64,000 nt of DNA from Oleiagrimonas sp035690885 (GTDB taxonomy: Bacteria; Pseudomonadota; Gammaproteobacteria; Xanthomonadales; Rhodanobacteraceae), in assembly GCA_035690885.1 (NCBI GenBank), contig DASSKC010000116.1:8436-72435 (forward strand), written 5' to 3'. Of this stretch, positions 27,442 through 35,661 are shown piece after piece. The notes below the pieces were generated by a model. The model was not told where the DNA came from. It worked only from the letters and a program-made list of their open reading frames with translations, and did not search any database. A program made the position numbers and the translations under genes. Every line of letters begins with the position of its first letter. Position 1 is the first letter of the stretch.

Positions 27442-28748
27442 AGATGCGTGCATGGATGGGGTGCCTGGCGGTGGCTGGCTTGGGACTCTCGCTTGTGGCC
27501 GGCGCGGTGCAGGAGTCGAGCGTGCGCAGCGATACCGACAGCCAGTCCAGGCAGATTGCGCGCGGCAAATACCTGGCGCGGGCCGGCGATTGCGTGTCCT
27601 GCCACACGGCACGCGGTGGCCAGCCGCTGGCAGGCGGTCGCGCCATTCCCACGCCGTTCGGCACGATTTACACGCCCAACATCACGCCGGACAAGGCCAC
27701 CGGCATCGGCGACTGGAGCGGCGAGGAGTTCTGGCGGGCGATGCACGAAGGCATCGATGCCGATGGCAATTATCTGTATCCGGCATTCCCGTTCACGTCG
27801 TACACGCTGCTGACACGCCGCGACGTGGACGCGATCTACGCCTGGTTGCGCACGGTCGAACCCGTGCAGCGCGCGAATCGCGTGGCGGACTTGTCGTTTC
27901 CCTACAACATGCGCTCGCTGATGGCGATCTGGCGGTGGTTGTATTTTGATGCCGGCACTTACAAGCCCGATCCGCAGAAGTCCGACGCGTGGAATCGCGG
28001 TGCTTATCTGGTCAAGGGGCTGGGGCATTGTTCGGCGTGCCACAGCCCGCGCAACTGGCTGGGCGCGAGCAGCGACGAGAATGCACTCGCCGGCGCGATG
28101 ATTCCGCGTCAGAACTGGTACGCGCCCAATCTGGGCACAGCCGAGGGCAACGGCCTGGCCGGTTGGAGCAAACAGGACATCGCGGATTTTCTGGGCAGCG
28201 GGCGTTCGTCCAAGGGGATCGCCTACGGACCGATGGCCGAAGTGGTGCATTCGAGCCTGCAATACCTGACGCGTGCGGACGTGGAGGCCATGGCCACGTA
28301 TTTGACGCAGCGCCCTTCAACGGCGACACCACCGGAGCAGGGCGGTTTTCTGCCGCCGGCGATGCGCCATCGCCGCGGCGCGCATCTCAACCGCTGGGTG
28401 GTGCAGGGACACGCGGTCTACCGCAAGTATTGCGCCGCCTGCCACGGCAAGAATGGCCAGGGTCATCCGGGCATCTATCCGCCGCTGGCGGGCAACTCGT
28501 CGATCCTCGGCCCCGAGCCGGTCAACGCGATCCGCAAGGTATTGCTAGGTGGCTTTGCACCGGCCACGAAGGCTTATCCGCGGCCGTATTCCATGCCGCC
28601 GTTCATCGCGCAGTTGAGCGACCACGAAGTCGCCCTGGTGGTCACCTACATCCGTCACGCGTGGCACAACCGGCCACATACCGACGTGCCGTACGCCACA
28701 GTGGCCGATGACACCGTGGCCCGCTATCGCTCGGCGTTTACGCACTGA
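27438..28748 (+). CDS. Tri-haem cytochrome c (alcohol/gluconate dehydrogenase cytochrome subunit-like)
   Basis: A 436-residue secreted protein with three CxxCH sites (CVSCH, CSACH and CAACH) in three successive class I domains. This pattern is typical of the cytochrome subunit of membrane-bound alcohol, aldehyde or gluconate dehydrogenases (AdhB/Gcd-type partners). Features such as GGRAIPTPFGTIYTPNITPD and GGFAPATKAYPRPYSMPPF fit that family. No dehydrogenase subunit lies in this window, so the electron donor must be encoded elsewhere. Start 27438 overlaps the preceding stop by 4 bases. The signal peptide is residues about 1-23. Confidence 0.92.
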   Translation: MKMRAWMGCLAVAGLGLSLVAGAVQESSVRSDTDSQSRQIARGKYLARAGDCVSCHTARGGQPLAGGRAIPTPFGTIYTPNITPDKATGIGDWSGEEFWRAMHEGIDADGNYLYPAFPFTSYTLLTRRDVDAIYAWLRTVEPVQRANRVADLSFPYNMRSLMAIWRWLYFDAGTYKPDPQKSDAWNRGAYLVKGLGHCSACHSPRNWLGASSDENALAGAMIPRQNWYAPNLGTAEGNGLAGWSKQDIADFLGSGRSSKGIAYGPMAEVVHSSLQYLTRADVEAMATYLTQRPSTATPPEQGGFLPPAMRHRRGAHLNRWVVQGHAVYRKYCAACHGKNGQGHPGIYPPLAGNSSILGPEPVNAIRKVLLGGFAPATKAYPRPYSMPPFIAQLSDHEVALVVTYIRHAWHNRPHTDVPYATVADDTVARYRSAFTH

Positions 28749-28790
28749 CCGGCCCGCCAGCGCGCATAATGCTGATTTGAAAGCATATTG

Positions 28791-28874
28791 TAGGAGCGGC
28801 GGAAGCCGCGATTGCTGATGCGTAACGGGGATCATCACGCAAGCGCACGCCAATCGCGGCTTCCGCCGCTCCTA
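28791..28874. repeat. REP pair, GGAGCGGCGGAAGCCGCGA family, copy 3
   Basis: Perfect 22-bp inverted arms at 28791-28812 and 28853-28874 enclose a spacer unlike those of the 9.4 and 10.0 kb copies. It fills the gap between the convergent cytochrome and mug genes. Bases 28872-28874 read TAG on the minus strand and are the mug stop. Confidence 0.9.
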
Positions 28875-29372
28875 CAGCCGGCGGGCCAGCTCGCGCCACG
28901 GCTCGATGCTCCAGAATCGTCGTGCCTGGCCCGATGGCGAGGGCAGGGTGAACACGCGTGTGCTGCCGATGCGCTCGCGCTGCTCACCGTAATGGACCGC
29001 GTGGCGGAGCGCAGCTTGCGCGGCGTTCTTGCTGGTGAAGGCGATGATGCTAGGTGCAAATGCGTGAATCCTGGCGAACAGGGCTTCGACGTCGAATGCA
29101 TCCGCCGGCAATTCGTTGTCGTTGCCGCTGTGGCGTTTGGCCAGGTCGGTAAGGCCGATCCCCCATTGCGGCAGCAATGCAAATTCCGCGGGTTCCAGGC
29201 GACGCGGCGTGAAGCCGGCCTCGAACAGCGCGCGCCAGAAGTAGTTGCCGGGGTGCGCATAGTAGGCGTGTTCGGCCGCCGAGCGACGACTGGGTGCGGT
29301 GCCGCAAAACACCACGCCCAGGCCTGATTGCAGCAGGTCGGGCAGGACGGGTGCGTTGTCCGATGACATCAT
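28872..29372 (-). CDS. mug: Mismatch-specific uracil/thymine-DNA glycosylase, Mug-like
   Basis: A 166-residue member of uracil-DNA glycosylase family 2. It has motif A VVFCGTAPSRRSAAEHAYYAHPGN-type (with the G-x-x-P-S pattern and NYFW), GIGLTDLAKR, and the C-terminal LPSPSGQARRFWS. It excises uracil or ethenocytosine opposite G. ATG 29372 has a GAGG element upstream and begins about 15 residues before motif A. Longer starts at 29414 and 29441 are possible but lack a site. The stop codon comes from the adjoining REP arm, leaving the C-terminus ARRL. Confidence 0.88.
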   Translation of the reverse strand: MMSSDNAPVLPDLLQSGLGVVFCGTAPSRRSAAEHAYYAHPGNYFWRALFEAGFTPRRLEPAEFALLPQWGIGLTDLAKRHSGNDNELPADAFDVEALFARIHAFAPSIIAFTSKNAAQAALRHAVHYGEQRERIGSTRVFTLPSPSGQARRFWSIEPWRELARRL

Positions 29373-29593
29373 CGTTGCCTCGCGGCCGGGTGCGCCGTAT
29401 CGACGGGCGAACATGATGCTGGCTGGATGAGTGATTGTCACTGGACGGACGTGTCGCGTTGACGGCTAAACGGGGCCGGCCTAGTATCAAAGTGTCGGCC
29501 CGGTTCGACGACATGCGTCCAACGTTCGGTAATGCAAAGTTTTTTTGCGTCATGAACCAGGCTGCTTTCGCTGCGCTCGCGCGGGAGGGTTTG

Positions 29594-29896
29594 ATGTTTT
29601 TGAGCATGCACGAACAAGAGCGGCTGATGGTCTATACCGCTGGCAAGCTTGCCCTGGAGCGCAAGCAGCGCGGCGTGAAGCTGAACTTGCCCGAAGCCAC
29701 CGCCCTGATCACGTCATTTCTTCTGGAGGGGGCGCGTGACGGCGAGACGGTTGCCGACCTCATGGAGACGGGACGTCACGTTCTTTCCCGCGACGAGGTG
29801 ATGGAAGGCGTGCCGGAGATGCTCGTCCAGGTGCAGGTCGAGGCCACGTTTCCCGATGGCACCAAGCTGGTGACCGTGACCGAGCCGGTGCAATGA
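29594..29896 (+). CDS. ureA: Urease gamma subunit
   Basis: A 100-residue smallest urease structural subunit. It follows the family from MFLSMHEQERL at the N-terminus through KLNLPEATALI, EGARDG, GRHVLSRDEVMEGVPEM and VEATFPDGTKLVTV. The start at 29594 has GGAGGG 5 bases upstream and matches the usual 100-residue length. Codons further upstream in the same frame look non-coding. It overlaps ureB as ATGA. First gene of ureABCFDG plus a nickel permease. No recognised promoter motif was found in the preceding 150 bases. Confidence 0.96.
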   Translation: MFLSMHEQERLMVYTAGKLALERKQRGVKLNLPEATALITSFLLEGARDGETVADLMETGRHVLSRDEVMEGVPEMLVQVQVEATFPDGTKLVTVTEPVQ

Positions 29897-30453
29897 AAGA
29901 CAAGCCGAATCCGTTCGAAGCCGCGGCAAAAAAACCGGATCAGGCGTCCGACCCGAAACATGCGTCCGATGATCCGGGCCGCGAGTATCCGGACGCGGAC
30001 CGGCCGGCTGACGGGCCCAGCCATTCCTCGGGTGTCAGCGGCCCCAGCGAGCCACGCCGTCCCGGCATGGGCGGGCGTCAGGCGCCGCGTCGCGAATCGG
30101 CAGACGCCTTGCGCGACACCGAGCCGTTGATTCCCGGTGAAATCCTGTACGGGTCGGATGACGTGGAGATCAACGCCGGCTTGGAAGTGACCACGATTCG
30201 GGTGGTCAACGGTGCGGATCGGCCCATTCAGGTCGGTTCGCACTTTCATTTTGCCGAGGTCAATGCCGCCCTGGAGTTCGACCGCGCGGCCGCCTGGGGC
30301 AAGCGCTTGAACGTGTTGTCCGGCGGCTCGGTCCGGTTCGAGCCCGGTGCGGTCGAAGAAGTCGAGCTGGTACCGCTCCGGGGCCGGCGCGTGATTCGCG
30401 GCCTGCGTGGTTTGTGTGGAGGAAATCTGGATGAGCAAGATCCCGCGCGCTGA
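29893..30453 (+). CDS. ureB: Urease beta subunit with long N-terminal extension
   Basis: A 186-residue subunit, where the usual bacterial UreB is about 101. Residues about 80-186 form the canonical domain (LIPGEILYG, DRPIQVGSHFHF, RAAAWGKRLNV, FEPGAVEEVELV, GLRGLCGGNLD). The first 79 residues are polar, rich in Asp, Pro, Ser and Arg, and predicted by eye to be disordered. Translation is coupled to ureA through ATGA, and no ATG with a ribosome site exists at the canonical domain start, so the extension is probably real. It assembles with UreA and UreC into the apoenzyme. Confidence 0.94.
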   Translation: MKDKPNPFEAAAKKPDQASDPKHASDDPGREYPDADRPADGPSHSSGVSGPSEPRRPGMGGRQAPRRESADALRDTEPLIPGEILYGSDDVEINAGLEVTTIRVVNGADRPIQVGSHFHFAEVNAALEFDRAAAWGKRLNVLSGGSVRFEPGAVEEVELVPLRGRRVIRGLRGLCGGNLDEQDPAR

Positions 30454-32140
30454 ATACGTGGCCTCCTACGGGCCGACCCGCGGCGATCGCATTCGCCTTG
30501 CCGATACCAATCTGGTCATCGAGGTCGAGGAAGACCGCTGCGCGGGTGGTGACGAGGCGGTTTTCGGCGGCGGCAAATCGATTCGCGAATCAATGGGGCA
30601 GTCCTGCGCCACGCGTGCCGAGGGCACGCCGGATCTGGTCATTACCGGCGCCGTGATCCTTGATCACTGGGGCATCATCAAGGCCGATGTCGGCGTGCGT
30701 GACGGTCGCATCGTCGCGCTGGGCAAGGCGGGCAATCCCGAAACCATGGATGGCGTGCATCCGGATCTGGTGATCGGTCCGTCGACCGAGGTCATGGCCG
30801 GCAACGGGCTGATCATGACGGCCGGTGCCATCGATACCCATGTGCATTTCGTGGGGCCGCAAATGCTCGAAATCGCGCTGGCCTCGGGCACGACCACGGT
30901 CACCGGCGGCGGCACCGGACCGACCGAAGGCTCCAAGGCGACGCTCGCCACACCCGGCTCGTGGTGGATGCAGCGCATGCTCGAAGGCTTCGATCCATGG
31001 CCGGTCAACGTGCTGTTTCTGGGGCGCGGCAATACGGTCTCGCACGAGGCGCTGCGCGAGCAGTTGCGCGGAGGCGTGGGCGGTTTCAAGGTTCATGAAG
31101 ACTGGGGGGCGACGCCTGCAGCCATCGACGCGGCGCTGTCGGTGGCCGACGAGACGGGGGTGCAGGTCGCGATTCATTCGGACACGCTCAACGAGGCCGG
31201 TTTCGTGGAAGACATGCTCAAGGCCGTGGCCGGGCGCACCTTCCATTCGTTCCACACCGAAGGCGCCGGTGGCGGGCATGCGCCCGACATCATCCGCATT
31301 GCCGGCGAGCCGAACGTGCTGCCGGCCTCGACCAATCCGACCCGGCCGTACACGCACAACACGGTGGACGAGCACCTGGACATGGTGATGGTGGCCCATC
31401 ACCTGAATCCGCAGGTACCCAACGACCTGGCGTTTGCCGAGAGCCGGGTTCGCGCCGGCACGATCGCGGCCGAGGACGTGCTGCAGGACATGGGCGCGAT
31501 CTCGATCATGTCCTCCGATGCGCAGGCCATGGGCCGTATCGGCGAGGTGGTCATCCGTACCTGGCAGACCGCGCACCAGATGAAAAAGCTGCGCGGCAGC
31601 CTGCCGGGCGATGGTCGCGCCGACAACCATCGCGCGCGCCGTTACGTGGCCAAGTACACGATTTGTCCGGCCGTCGCGCACGGGCTGGAAAAGCACATCG
31701 GCTCGGTTGAAGTGGGCAAGATGGCGGACTTGGTGTTGTGGCAACCGGCCCTGTTCGGCGTGCGCCCGGCACTGGTCTTCAAAGGCGGCATCGCGGCCAT
31801 CGCCGCGCTGGGCGATCCGAACGCGTCGATTCCGACGCCGCAACCGGTGCTGGAACGTCTGGGCTTCAATGCGCACACGCGCGCCGCGGCTTACACCAGT
31901 GTGGCCTTTGTCTCGCAGCTGGCCATCGATGACGGGCTGGCCGGGCGCCTGCATGTCGAACGGCCACTGGTGGTCATCGAAAATTGTCGTGGCCGCAGCA
32001 AGCAGGATTTGCCGGAGAACACGACTTTGCCGCAGATCGAAGTCGATCCAGACACCTATGCCGTGCGCGTGGATGGTGAACTGATCGAGCACCAGCCGCC
32101 CACGGAAGTGCCGATGGCACAGCGATATTTTCTCTTTTGA
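30431..32140 (+). CDS. ureC: Urease alpha (catalytic) subunit, flap Cys replaced by Ala
   Basis: A 569-residue nickel hydrolase that splits urea to ammonia and carbamate. Residues matching the nickel ligands are all present: His137 and His139 (DTHVHF), carbamylated Lys220 (GGFKVHEDWG), His249, His275 (FHTEGAGGGHAPD) and Asp363 (SSDAQAMGR). His323 and Arg339 (AESRVRAG) are also present. The flap motif that usually reads MVCHHL is MVAHHL here, so the flap Cys is Ala322, and the HIHFICPQ-type segment reads HVHFVGPQ. The start has GGAGG upstream. It overlaps the ureB end by 23 bases. Confidence 0.97.
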   Translation: MSKIPRAEYVASYGPTRGDRIRLADTNLVIEVEEDRCAGGDEAVFGGGKSIRESMGQSCATRAEGTPDLVITGAVILDHWGIIKADVGVRDGRIVALGKAGNPETMDGVHPDLVIGPSTEVMAGNGLIMTAGAIDTHVHFVGPQMLEIALASGTTTVTGGGTGPTEGSKATLATPGSWWMQRMLEGFDPWPVNVLFLGRGNTVSHEALREQLRGGVGGFKVHEDWGATPAAIDAALSVADETGVQVAIHSDTLNEAGFVEDMLKAVAGRTFHSFHTEGAGGGHAPDIIRIAGEPNVLPASTNPTRPYTHNTVDEHLDMVMVAHHLNPQVPNDLAFAESRVRAGTIAAEDVLQDMGAISIMSSDAQAMGRIGEVVIRTWQTAHQMKKLRGSLPGDGRADNHRARRYVAKYTICPAVAHGLEKHIGSVEVGKMADLVLWQPALFGVRPALVFKGGIAAIAALGDPNASIPTPQPVLERLGFNAHTRAAAYTSVAFVSQLAIDDGLAGRLHVERPLVVIENCRGRSKQDLPENTTLPQIEVDPDTYAVRVDGELIEHQPPTEVPMAQRYFLF

Positions 32141-32151
32141 CGGAGCCGGGC

Positions 32152-32823
32152 ATGTCGTCTACCGCCGCGTTGCTGCTTCTTGCCGACGGTCGTTTGCCCG
32201 CAGGTGGCTACGCGCATTCCGGCGGTCTGGAGCCGACGGTACGCACCCAGGGACTGCGTGACGTGGTCGATGTCGAACGCTTTCTGGAAGGGCGCGCGGC
32301 GACCGCGGGGTTCATGACGGCGGCGTTTGCCGCAGCCGCGTGCGCGGCTGCGCAGGCACGAAACCTGGCGTTGCTGGATGCACTGGATGCGGAGCTCGAT
32401 GCGCGTTTTCCGTCGCCGGCCACACGCGCCGTGTCGCGGGCGCTGGGACGGCAGTTGCGACGCAGTCTGGTCAATTTTCACCCGGATCCCTTGCTGGATG
32501 CGGTCCGCGACAATCCGCACCAGGCGCTGGGCTGGGGCGTGGCCGCCGCCATATTCGGGCTGGATGTACGCGATGCCGCACAGATCGCGCTGCACGAATC
32601 GGTCGCCGGCCCGGTGGCGGCTGCGGTCAAGGTGTTGAGTCTGGATTTGTTTGCCGTGCATGCCGCCTTCGCCGGTTTGACGGATTTTCTGGACGAGCTG
32701 GCAGGCGCGGCGGCGGCACACGCCACGACCGCACCCGCCGAGTTGCCGGCATCCGGCTCGCCATTGCTGGACATCGCCGCCGAACAGCATCGCCAATGGG
32801 AGGTACGTTTGTTTGCCTCCTGA
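32152..32823 (+). CDS. ureF: Urease accessory protein UreF
   Basis: A 223-residue all-helical chaperone that joins UreD and UreG on apo-urease and gates nickel delivery. The N-terminal LLLLADGRLPAGGYAHSGGLE is the family's signature in variant form (LPxGGFSxSxGLE in most). The middle and C-terminal helices are Ala-rich. ATG 32152 has GGAG 6 bases upstream, and a TTG at 32137 overlapping the ureC stop is less likely. It overlaps ureD by 11 bases. Confidence 0.92.
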   Translation: MSSTAALLLLADGRLPAGGYAHSGGLEPTVRTQGLRDVVDVERFLEGRAATAGFMTAAFAAAACAAAQARNLALLDALDAELDARFPSPATRAVSRALGRQLRRSLVNFHPDPLLDAVRDNPHQALGWGVAAAIFGLDVRDAAQIALHESVAGPVAAAVKVLSLDLFAVHAAFAGLTDFLDELAGAAAAHATTAPAELPASGSPLLDIAAEQHRQWEVRLFAS

Positions 32824-33715
32824 CCTTGCCGCCCGCAGCCCGGGCGCCATGCACGCGCGGGCGACACTGGCCACCGAGCAGGTGCTCGATCGCCACGGAC
32901 ATGTGGCCAGTCGCGTGTGCGTGTTGCGTTCGCACGCACCGCTGGTGCTGCGGCCGACCCTGCCCAAGGGGATCGAGCCGGGTGTCGATCAGGCGGCGGA
33001 CGTGGCGCGCGTGGCACTGGCTTCCGGGGCCGCCGGGCCACTGGGCGGCGACGAGTTCGCGCTGGATGTTCGCGTCGGTGCCGGCAGCACGCTGGTGCTC
33101 AATGAAATTTCGGCGACGTTGCTGTTGCCGGGCGCGCGCGGCGGATGCTCGCACATGCGCATCACGGTGCATGTCGAGGCCGACGCGACCCTGGTGTGGA
33201 TGCCCGAGCCGGTGATTGCCGCGCGCGGGTGCGACCATGTGCATGACATCCGCGTCGAGCTGGCGCCGAGCGCGCGCTTTCTGATGCGCGACGAACTGTT
33301 GCTCGGGCGCCATCGCGAGCCGCCCGGCGATCTGCTGCAAAACCTGCGTGTCCGTCGCGGCGGGCGTGCATTGTTTCACCAGCAGTTGCGGCTCGGACCG
33401 TCCGCGCGCGGCTGGCGCAGCCCGGCCGTACTGGGCGCAAACAAGTGTGTCGGCACGGTATTGGCCGTGGATCCGGCATGGGCAAACGACGTGCCGGGCG
33501 TGAACCTTTTTGCCCGTGATGCCGCGTTGCTGCCGCTGCAGGGACCGGCCGCGATGGTGAGCGCGCTGGCCGCTGACAGCCTGGCGCTGCGGCGCACGCT
33601 GCATCGCGGCATCGCCCTGCTGGGCGCGCGCTGGGCGCCGGCCGCCGCCAGTGCGGGCGCCGCATGCGATGCAGCCGTCACGGGTGTCGATTCATCCCTC
33701 GTAACCGTCAGTTGA
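32813..33715 (+). CDS. ureD: Urease accessory protein UreD (UreH)
   Basis: A 300-residue beta-rich scaffold that binds apo-urease and, with UreF and UreG, forms the nickel-insertion complex. Family features include the RPTLPKGIEPG region, VGAGSTLVLNEISATLLLPG, WMPEPVIAARGC and the MRDELLLGRHREPPGDL segment. The TTG start at 32813 has GGGAGG 8 bases upstream inside ureF. An ATG at 32849 would trim 12 residues. The ureF-ureD order differs from clusters that start with ureD. Confidence 0.9.
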   Translation: MPPDLAARSPGAMHARATLATEQVLDRHGHVASRVCVLRSHAPLVLRPTLPKGIEPGVDQAADVARVALASGAAGPLGGDEFALDVRVGAGSTLVLNEISATLLLPGARGGCSHMRITVHVEADATLVWMPEPVIAARGCDHVHDIRVELAPSARFLMRDELLLGRHREPPGDLLQNLRVRRGGRALFHQQLRLGPSARGWRSPAVLGANKCVGTVLAVDPAWANDVPGVNLFARDAALLPLQGPAAMVSALAADSLALRRTLHRGIALLGARWAPAAASAGAACDAAVTGVDSSLVTVS

Positions 33716-33736
33716 AACCCTGTTGGAGGAAAAATC

Positions 33737-34480
33737 ATGGCCGCCAAACCTGATGACGTGAATACCCGCTCGCTGCGCCTGGGCGTCGCCGGTCCGGTCG
33801 GGACCGGCAAGAGTACGGTGATCGCCACGCTGTGCCGCAATCTCAACCAGGAATTTCGCATCGGCGTGATCACCAATGACATTTATACCGACGAGGATGC
33901 ACGGTTCCTGCGTTCGGCCGGGGTGTTGCCGGTCGAGCGCATCCGCGCCGTCGAAACCGGCTCATGTCCGCACACGGCCATTCGCGATGACGTGACCATG
34001 AACCTGCTTGCCGTCGAAGACCTGGAACAGGACTTCGCGCCGCTGGACATCGTGTTGGTGGAAAGCGGTGGCGACAATTTGACGGCGACCTTCTCGCCGG
34101 CGCTGGTCGATGCGCAGATCTTCGTGATCGACGTGGCCGGTGGCGGTGACGTGGCGCGCAAGGGCGGGCCGGGCATCACCCACGCGGATCTGCTGATCGT
34201 CAACAAGATCGACCTTGGCGAATACGTCGACGTGGATGTCGAGCAAATGCTGCGCGACGCGTCGGCGGCACGCGATGGTGCGCCGATGCTGGCGCACTCC
34301 AAGAAGCGGTCCGATACCGATCAGCAGTTGTGCGATTGGGTCCGGCAACTGCATGCCGCTCACCGAAGCGGGGCGCATACGCCACTGGATCCGGGGCCGA
34401 TGGCGCCGCACTTCCACGCCGACCAGAACGGTGGTCACGTGCACAGTCACGAACATGCCGGGGATCATTCGCATGAGTGA
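33737..34480 (+). CDS. ureG: Urease accessory GTPase UreG with His-rich C-terminal tail
   Basis: A 247-residue SIMIBI-class GTPase that powers nickel insertion. It has P-loop GPVGTGKST, TNDIYTDEDARFL, metal-binding CPH (ETGSCPHTAIRDD), VESGGDNLTATFSP and NKIDLGEYV. The usual protein ends near residue 205-215. Here about 30 further residues follow, with eight His in the last 23 (HFHADQNGG, HVHSHEHAGDHSHE). The tail may store or hand over nickel, since no ureE was seen. GGAGG lies upstream of ATG 33737. Confidence 0.96.
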   Translation: MAAKPDDVNTRSLRLGVAGPVGTGKSTVIATLCRNLNQEFRIGVITNDIYTDEDARFLRSAGVLPVERIRAVETGSCPHTAIRDDVTMNLLAVEDLEQDFAPLDIVLVESGGDNLTATFSPALVDAQIFVIDVAGGGDVARKGGPGITHADLLIVNKIDLGEYVDVDVEQMLRDASAARDGAPMLAHSKKRSDTDQQLCDWVRQLHAAHRSGAHTPLDPGPMAPHFHADQNGGHVHSHEHAGDHSHE

Positions 34481-34513
34481 GCGCATGCCGGTCACCGCAA
34501 TGCGGAGCCAGCC

Positions 34514-35602
34514 ATGACCGGCGATATCCCCTGTGTCCGCTCCCATGTGCGGCCATTGCTCGGCATGGGGCTGGTGATTGCCGCCTTGATGGTCCTGGGT
34601 TGGGGCACGTTTGTTTTCGTGGTGTTGCCGGGCGACTACCTGATGGGCGGCCAAGTGGTGTTCGGGACCGGTCTGGCGCTGACCGCGTTCACGCTCGGCG
34701 TGCGTCACGGTTTCGATCCGGATCACATCGCCGCCATCGACAACACCACGCGCAAACTGGTCACGGAAAACGGCCGTCCTCCGGTCACGGTCGGATTCTG
34801 GTTCGCGCTCGGCCACTCCACGATAGTGGTGGTGGCGGTGGTGTTGCTGGCCGCGGGCCTGAACGTGTTTGCACGACAGATCACTGCGGATCAGTCCGCA
34901 CTGCAGTCCGTGGCCGGACTCTGGGGCATTCTGGTTTCGGCGCTCTTCCTGCTGCTTATCGGCGCGATCAACCTGGCGTCGATGCGCGGGATCTGGCAGG
35001 TGTTCCGTGGCATGCGCCGCGGCGTGTTCGACGAGGCCGAGCTGGAGCAGTTGCTGGTGCACCGCGGGGTACTGAACCGCATCCTTGGCCCTGTCGCCCG
35101 ACGCGTGGATCGCCCCGCCAAGATGTACGTGGTGGGCCTGCTGTTCGGCCTGGGTTTCGATACGGCCACCACTATTGCGTTGTTCGTGATTGGCGGGACG
35201 GCGGCGCTGACGGCGCCATGGTATGTGGTGCTGGTGTTGCCGATCCTGTTCACTGCCGGGATGACACTGGTCGATACCCTGGACGGCGTCATCATGCACC
35301 ATGCCTACGCTTGGGCATTTGCCGCGCCGGTGCGCAAGGTCTATTACAACCTCACCATCACCATCATTTCCGTGGCGGTCGCGTTTCTGGTCGGTGGTCT
35401 GGGCCTGGCGGGGCTGGCGGCCGAGATGCTGGATGCCGAGTCCGGCTGGCTGGGCTGGGTCGCCGGACTGAACATCGACCATCTGGGCTACGTCATCGTC
35501 GCGGTATTGCTGTTTACCTGGCTGGTGGCGTATGCGTACTGGAAACTGGCCAGGGTCGAGGCGCGCCATGCCAGTGCTCCCGGCAGCATCCGGAAGCACT
35601 GA
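34514..35602 (+). CDS. NiCoT family high-affinity nickel (cobalt) permease
   Basis: A 362-residue inner-membrane protein of the NixA/HoxN family with about eight hydrophobic segments. The selectivity signature is RHGFDPDHIAAIDN, followed by GFWFALGHST, LGFDTATTI and TLVDTLDGVIM, the four conserved NiCoT motifs. It lies 33 bases after ureG and surely feeds nickel to the urease. Whether cobalt is also carried cannot be told. It converges on typA with 59 bases between. Confidence 0.94.
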   Translation: MTGDIPCVRSHVRPLLGMGLVIAALMVLGWGTFVFVVLPGDYLMGGQVVFGTGLALTAFTLGVRHGFDPDHIAAIDNTTRKLVTENGRPPVTVGFWFALGHSTIVVVAVVLLAAGLNVFARQITADQSALQSVAGLWGILVSALFLLLIGAINLASMRGIWQVFRGMRRGVFDEAELEQLLVHRGVLNRILGPVARRVDRPAKMYVVGLLFGLGFDTATTIALFVIGGTAALTAPWYVVLVLPILFTAGMTLVDTLDGVIMHHAYAWAFAAPVRKVYYNLTITIISVAVAFLVGGLGLAGLAAEMLDAESGWLGWVAGLNIDHLGYVIVAVLLFTWLVAYAYWKLARVEARHASAPGSIRKH

Positions 35603-35661
35603 TCATGGTGTCGATGCGTTGATCCCCGCCAGGTGCCGGGGCGGAGCCACGCCTGAAAGTC

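Noticed and set aside
29442..29593. A sigma-54 or NtrC-type promoter before ureA
   Set aside because: I looked for GG-N10-GC spacing with TTGC and found none that fits. Urease regulation cannot be read here.
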